Shown here: positions 28,165 to 36,741 of the stretch, in pieces
Numbering within the stretch: the stretch's first letter is position 1
How the letters are laid out: the number at the start of each line of letters is the position of its first letter
From: Andreprevotia lacus DSM 23236
GTDB taxonomy: Bacteria; Pseudomonadota; Gammaproteobacteria; Burkholderiales; Chitinibacteraceae
Assembly: GCF_900176275.1 (NCBI RefSeq)
Contig: NZ_FWXD01000002.1
Location: 239,364 to 303,363, forward strand
Reading direction: 5' to 3'
Length of the DNA: 64,000 nt
The notes under the pieces: model-generated
The model's database searches: none
What the model was told of the DNA's origin: nothing
The model's input: only the letters and a program-made list of their open reading frames with translations
Translations under genes and position numbers: made by a program

Positions 28165-29727
28165 ATGAGCAAAATCACCCGGGCGCTGATCAGCGTCTCC
28201 GACAAGACCGGCGTACTCGACTTCGCCAAGGCCCTCGCTGCGCAAGGCGTGGAAATCCTGTCCACCGGCGGCACCGCCAAGCTGTTTGCCGACAACGGTG
28301 TGCCGGTGATCGAAGTGGCCGACTACACCGGCTTTCCGGAAATGCTCGACGGCCGCGTGAAGACGCTGCACCCGAAAATCCACGGCGGCATCCTCGGCCG
28401 TCGCGATCTGGACAGCCACGTCAGCATGATGGCCGAGCATGGCATCGGCAATATCGATCTGGTCTGCGTGAACCTGTACCCGTTCGAGGCCACCATCGCC
28501 AAGCCCGATTGCAGCTTCGATGACGCCATCGAAAACATCGACATCGGTGGCCCGGCCATGGTGCGCTCTGCCGCCAAAAACCACGCCCACGTTGCCATCG
28601 TCACCGACGCCGCCGACTACGCCGCGCTGATCGAAGAAATGCAGGCCAACGCCGGCGCGCTGACCCTGGCCACCCGCCGCAACCTGGCCAAGAAGGCGTT
28701 CAGCCATACCGCTGCCTATGATGGCGCGATTTCCAACTACCTGACCGCACTGACCGACGACGGCGAAAAGGCCACGTTCCCGAACCGCCTGAACGTGCAG
28801 TTCGAGAAAGTGCAGGACATGCGCTACGGCGAAAACCCGCACCAAGCTGCCGCGTTCTATCGCGATCTCGACCCGGCACCGGGTTCGCTGGCCAACTACA
28901 AGCAGTATCAAGGCAAGGAGCTGAGCTACAACAACATCGCCGATGCCGATGCTGCGTGGGAAGCCGTCAAGCAATTCACCAAGCCGGCCTGCGTGATCGT
29001 CAAGCACGCCAATCCGTGTGGCGTGGCGGTTGCTGCGGATACCTACAGCGCCTATCAGCTGGCATTCGCCACCGACACCACCAGCGCCTTCGGCGGCATC
29101 ATCGCCTTCAACAAGGCCATCGACGTTGATACCGTCGAAGCCGTGTCCAAGCAGTTCATGGAAGTGCTGATCGCCCCGGGCTATACGCCGGAAGCGCTGG
29201 CACTGCTGGCCAAGAAAGTGAACGTGCGCGTGCTGGAAGTCGCCATCGAAAGCGGCGAGAACAAGTTCGATCTCAAGCGCGTTGGCGGCGGCCTGCTGGT
29301 GCAGACCCCGGATACCCACACGCTGACCCTGGCCGACCTCAAGGTCGTCACCAAGATCCAGCCGACCGAGCAACAGCTCAAAGACCTGCTGTTCGCCTGG
29401 AATGTGGCGAAGTTCGTCAAGTCCAACGCCATCGTGTTCTGCGGCAAGGGCCAGACGCTGGGCATCGGCGCCGGCCAGATGAGCCGTGTCGACAGCACCA
29501 AGATCGCTGCCATCAAGGCCAAGAACGCCGGTCTGGACCTGCGCGGTTCGGTGGCTGCATCGGATGCCTTCTTCCCGTTCCGCGATGGCGTGGACGTGAT
29601 CGCCGAGAACGGCGTATCCGCGATCATCCAGCCGGGCGGCTCGGTACGTGATGACGAAGTGATCGCCGCCGCCGACGAACATGGTATTGCCATGGTCGTG
29701 ACCGGCATCCGCCACTTCCGCCATTGA
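28165..29727 (+). CDS. purH: Bifunctional AICAR transformylase / IMP cyclohydrolase
   Basis: A 520-residue enzyme of the last two purine steps. The N-terminal IMP cyclohydrolase domain has [33 protein letters not shown] and '[15 protein letters not shown]'. The C-terminal AICAR transformylase domain has '[15 protein letters not shown]', '[14 protein letters not shown]' (catalytic Lys-His) and [11 protein letters not shown]. The start at 28165 (MSKITRAL) is preferred to GTG three codons earlier, with AGG upstream. It follows fis closely. purD lies further on, with pagP placed between the two purine genes. Confidence 0.96.
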   Translation: MSKITRALISVSDKTGVLDFAKALAAQGVEILSTGGTAKLFADNGVPVIEVADYTGFPEMLDGRVKTLHPKIHGGILGRRDLDSHVSMMAEHGIGNIDLVCVNLYPFEATIAKPDCSFDDAIENIDIGGPAMVRSAAKNHAHVAIVTDAADYAALIEEMQANAGALTLATRRNLAKKAFSHTAAYDGAISNYLTALTDDGEKATFPNRLNVQFEKVQDMRYGENPHQAAAFYRDLDPAPGSLANYKQYQGKELSYNNIADADAAWEAVKQFTKPACVIVKHANPCGVAVAADTYSAYQLAFATDTTSAFGGIIAFNKAIDVDTVEAVSKQFMEVLIAPGYTPEALALLAKKVNVRVLEVAIESGENKFDLKRVGGGLLVQTPDTHTLTLADLKVVTKIQPTEQQLKDLLFAWNVAKFVKSNAIVFCGKGQTLGIGAGQMSRVDSTKIAAIKAKNAGLDLRGSVAASDAFFPFRDGVDVIAENGVSAIIQPGGSVRDDEVIAAADEHGIAMVVTGIRHFRH

Positions 29728-29734
29728 TGGTTGC

Positions 29735-29768
29735 AGGGCGCGCACTGAACGGGGCGCGCCCTTTCTGT
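29735..29768 (+). terminator. Probable terminator after purH
   Basis: AGGGCGCGC and GCGCGCCCT arms (9 bp, 10-nt loop) followed by TTCTGTTTGCTTT, eight bases after the purH stop. The T-tract is interrupted, so termination may be partial. Confidence 0.65.
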
Positions 29769-29855
29769 TTGCTTTGGTCGGGCTTTCTGCAAAGCGTAAC
29801 ACCGTGTGCGCCGTGCAGGCGTTACTGTTCCATCCTGAACAATTCGTGTGGATCG

Positions 29856-30416
29856 ATGATGAAAAAACTGCTTGCGCTGTTTGGCTTGCTGGCGGCGTTG
29901 CCTGCCTATGCGGCCGATTGCGGCAATATGGGTGAGTGGCTGGGCGGCGCCTGCCAGCGCGTTGCCGATACCTATGGCAATGGCACGCCCGATCTCTACA
30001 TCAGCGGCTATGCCTGGCATGACCCGGGCACCTATACCGAAGAAAAGCGCAAAGAGCTGAACGACAGGGCCTGGGGTCTGGGCTACGGCCGGCACACCAC
30101 CGATGACAAGGGCAACGACGAACTTGTCTACGGCATGATTTTCAAGGACTCGCACTTTACGCCCGAGCTGATCATTGGCTATGGCCATTTATGGAACTGG
30201 CAGATTGCCGGCCCGGTGTCGGCTGGGCTGGGCTATACCGTCGGCATGACCAGCCGGCAGGACATTTTTGGCGGCATCCCCTTCCCGGTGGCCTTTCCGC
30301 TGCTGCAGCTCAAGGTGGATCGCTTCTCGGTGATGGGCACGGTCATTCCCAAGCTGGGTGGCGGCCTGAACCACGGCAACGTGGCCTATTTCTTCGGTCG
30401 CTACGAACTGGAATAA
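29856..30416 (+). CDS. pagP: Lipid A palmitoyltransferase PagP
   Basis: A 186-residue outer-membrane enzyme that moves palmitate from phospholipid to lipid A. A signal peptide (MMKKLLALFGLLAALPAYAA) precedes an 8-stranded barrel collinear with E. coli PagP: DLYISGYAWHDPGTYTEEKR (catalytic His), RAWGLGYGRHTTDDKGN, YGMIFKDSHFTPELIIGYGH (catalytic Asp-Ser), 'IPFPVAFPLLQL' and 'GLNHGNVAYFFGRYELE' as the last strand. The three catalytic-site residues are present. It sits alone between purH and purD, which is odd for an envelope enzyme. It suggests palmitoylated lipid A and resistance to cationic peptides, as inferred from the family. Confidence 0.9.
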   Translation: MMKKLLALFGLLAALPAYAADCGNMGEWLGGACQRVADTYGNGTPDLYISGYAWHDPGTYTEEKRKELNDRAWGLGYGRHTTDDKGNDELVYGMIFKDSHFTPELIIGYGHLWNWQIAGPVSAGLGYTVGMTSRQDIFGGIPFPVAFPLLQLKVDRFSVMGTVIPKLGGGLNHGNVAYFFGRYELE

Positions 30417-30473
30417 ACGCCGCAGGCTGGCGTGGCCGGCCGGGCAAACACTGCTTCAACAGGATTTACGGAT

Positions 30474-31745
30474 ATGAATATTCTCGTCATCGGCTCCGGC
30501 GGCCGCGAGCACGCGCTGGCGTGGAAAATTGCGCAGAGCGAGCGCGTAGGCAAGGTGTTTGTTGCACCGGGCAACGCGGGCACCGCGCTGGAACGCAACC
30601 TGACCAATGTCGACGTCACGGCGATCCCCGATCTGGTGGCCTTCGCGCAGCGCGAAAACATCGCGCTGACCGTGGTTGGTCCCGAGGCGCCGCTGTCGCA
30701 AGGCGTGGTCGATGCGTTCCGCGCTGCCGGCCTCAAGGTATTCGGCCCGACGCGTGCTGCCGCGCAGCTCGAATGGTCCAAGGATTTCGCCAAGGCCTTC
30801 ATGAAGCGCCACGGCATTCCGACCGCTGATTACGAAACCTTTGGCGATGCCGCTGCGGCGCATGCCTATATCGACGCCAAGGGCGCACCCATCGTCATCA
30901 AGGCCGATGGCCTGGCTGCCGGCAAGGGCGTGGTGGTGGCGCTGACGCTGGACGAAGCGCACGCTGCCGTCGACATGATGCTGGCCGACAACAAGTTCGG
31001 TGATGCCGGCGCCCGCGTGGTGATCGAGGAATTCCTCGCCGGCGAGGAAGCCAGCTTCATCGTGATGGTCGATGGCAAGAACGTGCTGGCGATGGCATCG
31101 AGCCAGGACCACAAGCGCCTGCTCGACAACGACCAGGGCCCGAATACCGGCGGCATGGGTGCCTACAGCCCGGCACCGGTGGTGACGCCGGAAATCCACG
31201 CGCGCACCATGCGCGAAGTCATCCTGCCTACCGTGGCCGGCATGGCCAAGGATGGCGTCGAGTTCACCGGCTTCCTGTATGCCGGCCTGATGATCTCTGC
31301 CGATGGCGCGGTCAAGGTGGTGGAATACAACTGCCGCTTTGGCGATCCGGAAACCCAGCCCATCATGCTGCGCCTGAAAAGCGACTTCGTGACCCTGCTG
31401 GAGCATGGTGTGAACGGTACGCTGGATCAGGCCGAGGCCGAATGGGACCGCCGCGTGGCGCTGGGCGTGGTGCTGGCTGCGGCCAACTACCCGGAAACCC
31501 CGCGCAAGGGTGACGCGATTGGTGGCCTGGGCAAGCAATACGAAGACGGCCACATCTTCCACGCCGGCACGGCGCTGGATGCGGTCGGTGACGTGGTCAC
31601 CAGCGGTGGCCGCGTGCTGTGCGTGACCGCATTTGGCGAGAACTTCAAGATGGCGCAGAAGCGGGCCTACGAGCTGCTCTCCGATGTGGCTTTCGACGGC
31701 ATGCAGTACCGCAAGGACATCGGCTGGCGTGCCATCACGCGTTGA
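30474..31745 (+). CDS. purD: Phosphoribosylamine-glycine ligase
   Basis: A 423-residue GAR synthetase, second step of purine synthesis. The ATP-grasp fold is intact: MNILVIGSGGREHALAWKI, 'VGPEAPLSQGVVDAFRAAG', 'IKADGLAAGKGVVVA' (ATP), 'EEFLAGEEASFIVMVDG', 'QGPNTGGMGAYSPAPVV' and 'VVEYNCRFGDPETQP' (metal ligands). The start at 30474 gives the canonical N-terminus. A strong terminator follows, shared with the convergent pigment operon. Confidence 0.96.
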   Translation: MNILVIGSGGREHALAWKIAQSERVGKVFVAPGNAGTALERNLTNVDVTAIPDLVAFAQRENIALTVVGPEAPLSQGVVDAFRAAGLKVFGPTRAAAQLEWSKDFAKAFMKRHGIPTADYETFGDAAAAHAYIDAKGAPIVIKADGLAAGKGVVVALTLDEAHAAVDMMLADNKFGDAGARVVIEEFLAGEEASFIVMVDGKNVLAMASSQDHKRLLDNDQGPNTGGMGAYSPAPVVTPEIHARTMREVILPTVAGMAKDGVEFTGFLYAGLMISADGAVKVVEYNCRFGDPETQPIMLRLKSDFVTLLEHGVNGTLDQAEAEWDRRVALGVVLAAANYPETPRKGDAIGGLGKQYEDGHIFHAGTALDAVGDVVTSGGRVLCVTAFGENFKMAQKRAYELLSDVAFDGMQYRKDIGWRAITR

Positions 31746-31764
31746 CCTGTGTTGTTTACCAATA

Positions 31765-31790
31765 AAAAACCGGGCCTGTGCCCGGTTTTT
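31765..31790. terminator. Bidirectional terminator, purD / pigment operon
   Basis: AAAAACCGGG, loop CCTGTG, CCCGGTTTTT: a 10-bp stem with A- and T-runs on both arms, located between convergent purD and the last gene of the minus-strand pigment operon. Confidence 0.9.
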
Positions 31791-31817
31791 TATTGGGCAG
31801 CGTGACACGTCTGCGGG

Positions 31818-32642
31818 CTACCAGCTTTTGCGCGCATAGCCGCCATCGCCACGCCGTGCCCACGCGGCACGTTCCAGCGCAGCGCCATCGGTATAGAAGG
31901 GCGGATCGGCCAGTGGCAGGCCGGCGGCCTGTGCGGCTTCGGTCAGGATGTGCAGGTACTCGCCCATGTGTTCGGCGGTATAGGGATTGGTGTCGTGAAA
32001 GGTCACCACCACCGGCATCACGCCATCGACCGTGGCCAGGGTGCCGGCATCGCGCGCTGCGCGTACGCGTGCCAGCTCGGTGTGCAGATGGCTGCGCCGG
32101 CGCAGGCTGATGATCCAGCCGTAAATCTTGCCGTCGTTGGCCTCGACGTCGCTCAACAGCATGTCCAGCCCCAGGCTGCGGTACAGCGCCAAGGTGCGCG
32201 TATTGAAGGCCCAGTCGGGTGGGCGTACCACCTTGGCCGCATGGCCGCACAGTGCGTCCAGATGGCTGCGGCCTTGCTGCAGTGTGGCGGCCAGCTCGGT
32301 ATCGTCCAGCGCGGTATGCGGAATATGCCCGCGCACCGCGCCGCTGTGCACCGCAACCACATGGCCGGCCGCGCATTCGCGGCGGATCAGCGCTTCACCC
32401 TCCGGCACGCCGCCGTGTGCGGCATGCTCGGTCTGCAGAAAGAACAGCGCCTTGATGCCGGGAGTGATGTCGTTATCGGCCAATTGCGCAAGAATGCGCT
32501 CGGTCGGTCGGCTGTCCCACAGGCTGGGGCCGTCGTCGAAAGTCAGCAGGAAGCGGATGGGGGCTGTTGGGGCATCCCCGGCGCCGGCCGCAGTTGCGCC
32601 CAGCAGCAACATGGCACACAGCGCGCTGCGCAGCCGCTTCAT
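31818..32642 (-). CDS. Polysaccharide deacetylase-like protein (NodB fold), secreted
   Basis: A 274-residue protein with a signal peptide (MKRLRSALCAMLLLGATAAGA) and a NodB-homology domain. The first motif, IRFLLTFDDGPSLWDSR, has the paired Asp, and HSGAVRGHIPH supplies the metal His region. 'RPPDWAFNTRTLALYRSLG' fits the third motif, and VVVTFHDTNPYTAEH supplies the late His. It is probably a periplasmic or surface deacetylase acting on an acetylated glycan. It is the last gene of the aryl polyene operon, joined to the ketoreductase by an ATGA overlap, so it is truly co-transcribed. A role in finishing the sugar carrier of the pigment is inferred. Chitin or peptidoglycan deacetylation is the alternative. 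Confidence 0.8.
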   Translation of the reverse strand: MKRLRSALCAMLLLGATAAGAGDAPTAPIRFLLTFDDGPSLWDSRPTERILAQLADNDITPGIKALFFLQTEHAAHGGVPEGEALIRRECAAGHVVAVHSGAVRGHIPHTALDDTELAATLQQGRSHLDALCGHAAKVVRPPDWAFNTRTLALYRSLGLDMLLSDVEANDGKIYGWIISLRRRSHLHTELARVRAARDAGTLATVDGVMPVVVTFHDTNPYTAEHMGEYLHILTEAAQAAGLPLADPPFYTDGAALERAAWARRGDGGYARKSW

Positions 32643-33364
32643 GCCAGCCCGCCGTTGACCGAGATCACCTGCCGGGTGATGTAGCCCGCATCGGCCGACA
32701 GCAAGAAGCTCACCGCAGCCGCCACTTCCTCAGGCTTGCCCATGCGCTGCGCCGGGATCATTTTCAGCGCGTGCTCGGCGGTTTCGGCATCGACCATTTC
32801 GGTGTCTATCAGCCCTGGTGCCACGCAATTGACGGTGATGCGGCGCTTGGCCAGCTCCAGCGCCAGCGCCTTGCTCGCGCCGATGATGCCGGCCTTGGCC
32901 GCCGAATAATTGGTCTGGCCGCGATTGCCGATCAAACCCGACACGGATGCCAGAGTGACGATGCGGCCCGGCTGGCGCGTCTGCACCATGGGCATCACCA
33001 GCGGGTGCAGCACGTTGTAGAAGCCATCCAGATTGGTGTGGATCACGCCGTCCCACTGCGCCTCCGTCATGGCCGGGAAAGCGGCATCGGCGGCGATGCC
33101 GGCATTGCACACCACGCCATACGGCGCGCCGTGCGTGGCCACGTCGGCTTCGAGCGCGGCACGTGCCGCTTGCCGGTCGGCCACGTCGAATTGCAGCACG
33201 CGCACAGCAGTGCCTTGCTGGCGCAGGGTGTCGGCCAGCGTATCCAGCTCGCTCCGGCTACTGCGGCAGTGCAGCGTCAGTGCATAGCCGTCGTGCGCCA
33301 GGCGTTCGGCAATGGCGCGGCCTATGCCACGGCTGGCGCCGGTGATCAGCACGGTTGCACTCAT
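32639..33364 (-). CDS. apeQ: 3-ketoacyl-ACP reductase of the aryl polyene cluster (ApeQ-like)
   Basis: A 241-residue FabG-type short-chain reductase. It has the Rossmann motif VLITGASRGIGRAIAERLA (NADPH), VCNAGIAADAAFPAM (NAG) and the catalytic Ser/Tyr/Lys (LASVSGLIGNRGQTNYSAAK). In APE systems this enzyme reduces the growing beta-ketoacyl-ACP before dehydration. It lies directly after the ApeP-like dehydratase (ATGA overlap) and close to the ketosynthase, the typical O-P-Q order. The symbol follows the E. coli APE cluster and rests mainly on context, since FabG-like reductases are hard to separate by sequence. Confidence 0.85.
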   Translation of the reverse strand: MSATVLITGASRGIGRAIAERLAHDGYALTLHCRSSRSELDTLADTLRQQGTAVRVLQFDVADRQAARAALEADVATHGAPYGVVCNAGIAADAAFPAMTEAQWDGVIHTNLDGFYNVLHPLVMPMVQTRQPGRIVTLASVSGLIGNRGQTNYSAAKAGIIGASKALALELAKRRITVNCVAPGLIDTEMVDAETAEHALKMIPAQRMGKPEEVAAAVSFLLSADAGYITRQVISVNGGLA

Positions 33365-33828
33365 GGCGTGCTTTCTCCTGATTGTTGCAAATGGGCTTGC
33401 AGGTCTGCCGGCTGGAACACCGACAATTGCGCCTGCGCCAGCAAGCGGCCATCGGGCGCTTCGATACGGCAGGCCAGCATGGACATGCCGTTGCCGGCGC
33501 TGAATTCGTTCGCGGCGCTCACCAGCAGGGTATCGCCGACATTGAATGCGGCTACCGAGCTGTCATACAGCCGTGTGCCGAGCAGAAAGCCTGCCGACAC
33601 TGCTTGATTGCGTTGCCGCGCACACCAGCCGGCATGTGCTGCTGCGGCCTGCGCCATGTATTCCAGCCCTATCCATGCGCCGACCTGCCCGCCTTCGACA
33701 AAGGGGCTGTCGGCACGCAAGGTCAGCCGGGTGCATATCGCGCGCTCGTCCACCTGCACGATATGGTCGAGCAGCAGCATGCGGCCCGAATGCGGCAGGT
33801 AATCGGCGATGGGCAGTGGCGTATTCAT
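33361..33828 (-). CDS. apeP: ApeP-like hotdog 3-hydroxyacyl-ACP dehydratase
   Basis: A 155-residue single-hotdog protein of the ApeP-like dehydratase type: IADYLPHSGRMLLLDHIVQ at the N-terminus, then 'GGQVGAWIGLEYMAQAAAAH' on the hotdog helix and VSAGFLLGTRLY. It removes water from 3-hydroxyacyl-ACP to build conjugated double bonds. In E. coli the ApeP protein works as a heterocomplex with ApeI. Here the ApeI-like domain is found at the C-terminus of the adenylating enzyme instead. It overlaps both neighbours by four bases. Confidence 0.85.
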   Translation of the reverse strand: MNTPLPIADYLPHSGRMLLLDHIVQVDERAICTRLTLRADSPFVEGGQVGAWIGLEYMAQAAAAHAGWCARQRNQAVSAGFLLGTRLYDSSVAAFNVGDTLLVSAANEFSAGNGMSMLACRIEAPDGRLLAQAQLSVFQPADLQAHLQQSGESTP

Positions 33829-34988
33829 GCCCGCTCCAGCAGCAGCGCGATATTGTTGCCGCCAAAGGCGAACGACGTGGACAGCGCGGCCTGCAGCGGG
33901 GCAGCGCTGCGCGCGCCGCTGGCAACTAACGGCAGCGCTGGCAGCTCGGGGTCGGCAACGCCGTCCCAGGTGTGTGGTGGCAGCCGCTGCTGTTCATCGG
34001 TCAGTGCCAGCCAGCAGAAGGCGGCCTCAATCGCGCCGGCAGCGCCCAGCGTATGGCCGGTCAGCCCCTTGGTCGAGCTGGCGGGTACGCCGGGTAGCAG
34101 GTCGGCCACTACCTTGTGCTCCATGGCGTCGTTCTGCTGTGTGGCCGTGCCGTGCAGGTTGATGTAGCCGACCTCGCTGCGGCCGGCGCGCTGCAGTGCG
34201 GCTGTGATGGCCAGGCGTGCGCCATTGCCGGCCGGGTCTGGCGCGGAAATGTGGTGGCCGTCCGAGCTTTCGCCCCAGCCGGCCAGCCGCACCGGCCCGC
34301 CATCGCGCGTCATGATGAACAGTGCGGCGCCCTCGCCGATATTGATGCCGCAACGGTTGGCGGACGAGGGCAGGCAGCGTGCGCTGCTGATCGCCTCCAG
34401 CGCGCTGAAGCCGGCAATGGTAAAGCGCGCCAGGCTGTCCACCCCGCCGGCCAGCACCAGATCGGCCATGCCGGACTGCAACAGCCGCGCACCTGCCGCC
34501 AGTGCCTTGGCGCCCGACGTACATGCGGTCGATACGCAATACGCCGGCCCGGCAACGCCCAAGTGTTGCGCCAGCCATTGCGCGGGCGAACCCAGCTCCT
34601 GCTGGCCGTAGTGAAAACCGTCCGGCAGCGCGCCGTGCTGTTCGCCGGCTGCAATGGCCGCTTCACCCTCGGCAATGCCCGAGGTGCTGGTGCCGAGCAC
34701 GATGGCAATGCGCGCAGCCGGGATGTCCGCAGCCAGTGCTCGGTAGCGCGTTTCGATCTGCGCAAAAGCTGCTGCCAGCAGCGCGTTGTTGCGCGAGCGG
34801 TGCGGTAGCGGCAAGTCGTCGAGCGGCGGCAGGTGTGCGGTGACCATGCCGACGGTCAGCCTGCGGCCGGGGCTCCAGGCATCGGTCTGCTGCAGGCCGG
34901 GGCTGTGGGCCGCAAACAGGTTTGCGCGCACGGTGGCGATATCGTTGCCCAGCGCGCACAGGATGCCGGGTTGGTGCAGCGTGATCAT
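33825..34988 (-). CDS. apeO: Beta-ketoacyl-ACP synthase of the aryl polyene cluster (ApeO-like)
   Basis: A 387-residue FabF-type ketosynthase with a complete Cys-His-His triad: Cys156 (VSTACTSGAKAL), His279 (LHGTATQQND) and His312 (KGLTGHTLGAAG). The C-terminal FAFGGNN motif is also present. It extends the aryl starter with malonyl units. In E. coli APE the equivalent enzyme pairs with the chain-length factor ApeC, and a candidate for that partner is the first gene of this operon. It overlaps the lipoprotein gene upstream and the dehydratase downstream. It is the only complete ketosynthase in the cluster. Confidence 0.88.
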   Translation of the reverse strand: MITLHQPGILCALGNDIATVRANLFAAHSPGLQQTDAWSPGRRLTVGMVTAHLPPLDDLPLPHRSRNNALLAAAFAQIETRYRALAADIPAARIAIVLGTSTSGIAEGEAAIAAGEQHGALPDGFHYGQQELGSPAQWLAQHLGVAGPAYCVSTACTSGAKALAAGARLLQSGMADLVLAGGVDSLARFTIAGFSALEAISSARCLPSSANRCGINIGEGAALFIMTRDGGPVRLAGWGESSDGHHISAPDPAGNGARLAITAALQRAGRSEVGYINLHGTATQQNDAMEHKVVADLLPGVPASSTKGLTGHTLGAAGAIEAAFCWLALTDEQQRLPPHTWDGVADPELPALPLVASGARSAAPLQAALSTSFAFGGNNIALLLERA

Positions 34989-35527
34989 TGCGCGTCCGCC
35001 GTATCGATATCGAGTTGGTAATGCAGGGCCGGATTGCGCAACTGCGCGTGGCCACGCCAGCGGTCGGCCTCGGAGTAAGTGATGGTGATGATTTCAGCAT
35101 CGCCATGCAACACGCTGCGGTGCAGGTCGCTATCGACCACGCGCCAGCCAGCGGGCAAGCTGCGCGCCAGTGCGTCGGCCGGAGCATGCACCAGCAGGAA
35201 GTCATTGAGCATGCGCTCGGCCGGCAGTTGCAGCGGCACATATTCGGTCTTGTTCAGCGTCGTGCCATCGTAGTCGAGCGCAAACAGCCGCACGCCCAGC
35301 GCCATGCCCAGCAGGCTGAGCTTGCGCTCGTCGATGCTGGTGACCACCTCCATGCTGCGCGTCTGGCCCGGCCATTGCAGCGTCAGCCGCTGTTCCAGCG
35401 TGCGTTCGCCGCCCAGTGTAGCGGGCGGCAGTTGCAGCAGCGGCAGGCTGCCGGGTAGCAGGCTGGCGCAGCCCGCCAGCAGCAGTACCGCGCAGGCGGG
35501 CAGGAGGCGCATCAGAATGCGGCGCAT
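34985..35527 (-). CDS. DUF3261-type outer-membrane lipoprotein
   Basis: A 180-residue lipoprotein with lipobox LLLAGC (Cys about 20) and the DUF3261 core (TLGGERTLEQRLTLQWPGQ, SLLGMALGVRLFALDYDGT, LNDFLLVHAPADALARSLP). DUF3261 lipoproteins recur in aryl polyene clusters and are thought to take part in moving the pigment-lipid to the outer membrane. Its biochemical role is unknown. Two starts are possible: 35527, used here, has GGAAG upstream; 35512 overlaps the preceding stop as TGATG. Its 3' end overlaps the ketosynthase start (ATGA). Confidence 0.82.
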   Translation of the reverse strand: MRRILMRLLPACAVLLLAGCASLLPGSLPLLQLPPATLGGERTLEQRLTLQWPGQTRSMEVVTSIDERKLSLLGMALGVRLFALDYDGTTLNKTEYVPLQLPAERMLNDFLLVHAPADALARSLPAGWRVVDSDLHRSVLHGDAEIITITYSEADRWRGHAQLRNPALHYQLDIDTADAQ

Positions 35528-36741
35528 GCGGCTTCCAGCGATGACAACCGGCGTTCCGGCTTGGCGACGTAGGGATTGTTTTCGTCCCACGCATAACCGG
35601 CGAGGATGGACGAAATCATCCGTTCGATGGCCGGGTTCTTGTCCGGGTGGAAAATGATGTTCTGGAAGCGCCCGTCATACCATGCGGTAACAAAGGCACG
35701 GAAGGTATCGACGCCGCGCTTGAGCGGACGGGCGTAGTCCTGCTCCCAGTCCACCTGTTCGCCAGCCGCCTCGCGCAGCAGCGCGGTGACGGCCAGATCG
35801 GCTGACTTGACCGCGATGGTCACGCCGCTGGAGAACACCGGGTCGAGGAATTCGCCAGCATTGCCCAGCAAGGCATAGCGATTGCCCCACAGCGATTTGA
35901 CGTTGGCGGCATAGCCGGTGAGCGTGCGCGCCGGTGTATCCCACCCCGCATTGGCCAGCAGCTGCGACAGACCCGGGTCTTCGGCAACGATGGCGCGCAG
36001 CCGCTCGGTGTGCTCACCCTGATAACGTTCCAGAAAGGCCGTTTCTGCTACCACGCCGATCGAACAACGGCCGTTGGAGAACGGAATCAGCCAGTACCAC
36101 ACGTGGCAATGCTCGGGGTGGACGGTGACACGGATCTTGTTGCGGTCGAACGTACCGGTGGGGATGCCGTCTTCGATATGCGTGAAGATCGCGCCGCGCA
36201 CCGGAAAGTCGGACGGGGTTTCCAGATCGAGCAGGCGCGGCAGGGTGCGGCCGAAGCCGCTGGCATCGAGCAGGAAGCTGGCTTCGAGCTGGTAGGTGTG
36301 TTCATTCTCGTCGCGCACGGTCAGCAGCGGTTTGTTGCCACCCACGTCGGCGGCAAGCACCGCATGGCGGTAGCGGATGTCGGCACCGGCCTTCTGCGCC
36401 CCATTGGCCAGCACGTGGTCGAATGCAGCACGCTGCACCTGATAAGTGGTGCCCCAGCCCGGCGTGAATTTGTCGCGGAAATCGAAATCGGTATATTGCC
36501 CGTCGCGCACAAAAGCCGCGCCGTTCTTGTACTGGAAGCCGGCCTCGACCACATCCTGCAGCAGGCCGGCTTTTTCGATATAGGCCATCGACTGCGGCAG
36601 CAGGCTCTCGCCGATCGAAAAGCGCGGAAAGGTTTCGCGCTCGATCACGACTACCTCGCGGCCGGCGCGGCGCAACAGCGCTGCGGCAATGCTGCCGGCC
36701 GGGCCGGCGCCGATGATGGCGATATCGGTTTGCTGGATCAT
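35512..36741 (-). CDS. Flavin-dependent halogenase-like oxidoreductase
   Basis: A 409-residue FAD enzyme. The FAD-binding motif is IAIIGAGPAGSIAAALLRRAG, followed by FPRFSIGESLLPQSM, as in phenol/pyrrole-type flavin halogenases. The halogenase hallmark WxWxIP is present as WYWLIP (residues 215-220). 'YALLGNAGEFLDPVFSSGV' is the second FAD contact. Such proteins halogenate activated aryl groups with FADH2, although some members are only monooxygenases or reductases. Xanthomonadin-type aryl polyenes are halogenated, so halogenation of the pigment head group is the leading hypothesis. The gene overlaps the exporter gene upstream (ATGA). No flavin reductase is adjacent. Confidence 0.78.
   Translation of the reverse strand: MIQQTDIAIIGAGPAGSIAAALLRRAGREVVVIERETFPRFSIGESLLPQSMAYIEKAGLLQDVVEAGFQYKNGAAFVRDGQYTDFDFRDKFTPGWGTTYQVQRAAFDHVLANGAQKAGADIRYRHAVLAADVGGNKPLLTVRDENEHTYQLEASFLLDASGFGRTLPRLLDLETPSDFPVRGAIFTHIEDGIPTGTFDRNKIRVTVHPEHCHVWYWLIPFSNGRCSIGVVAETAFLERYQGEHTERLRAIVAEDPGLSQLLANAGWDTPARTLTGYAANVKSLWGNRYALLGNAGEFLDPVFSSGVTIAVKSADLAVTALLREAAGEQVDWEQDYARPLKRGVDTFRAFVTAWYDGRFQNIIFHPDKNPAIERMISSILAGYAWDENNPYVAKPERRLSSLEAACAAF

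Noticed and set aside
28129..29802. A 557-residue minus-strand frame over purH
   Set aside because: It is antisense to an intact purH with catalytic residues and is typical codon-shadow.
35512..36741. Calling the flavoprotein a proven halogenase
   Set aside because: The WxWxIP and FAD motifs are present, but the catalytic Lys cannot be placed confidently by eye, so it is called halogenase-like only.
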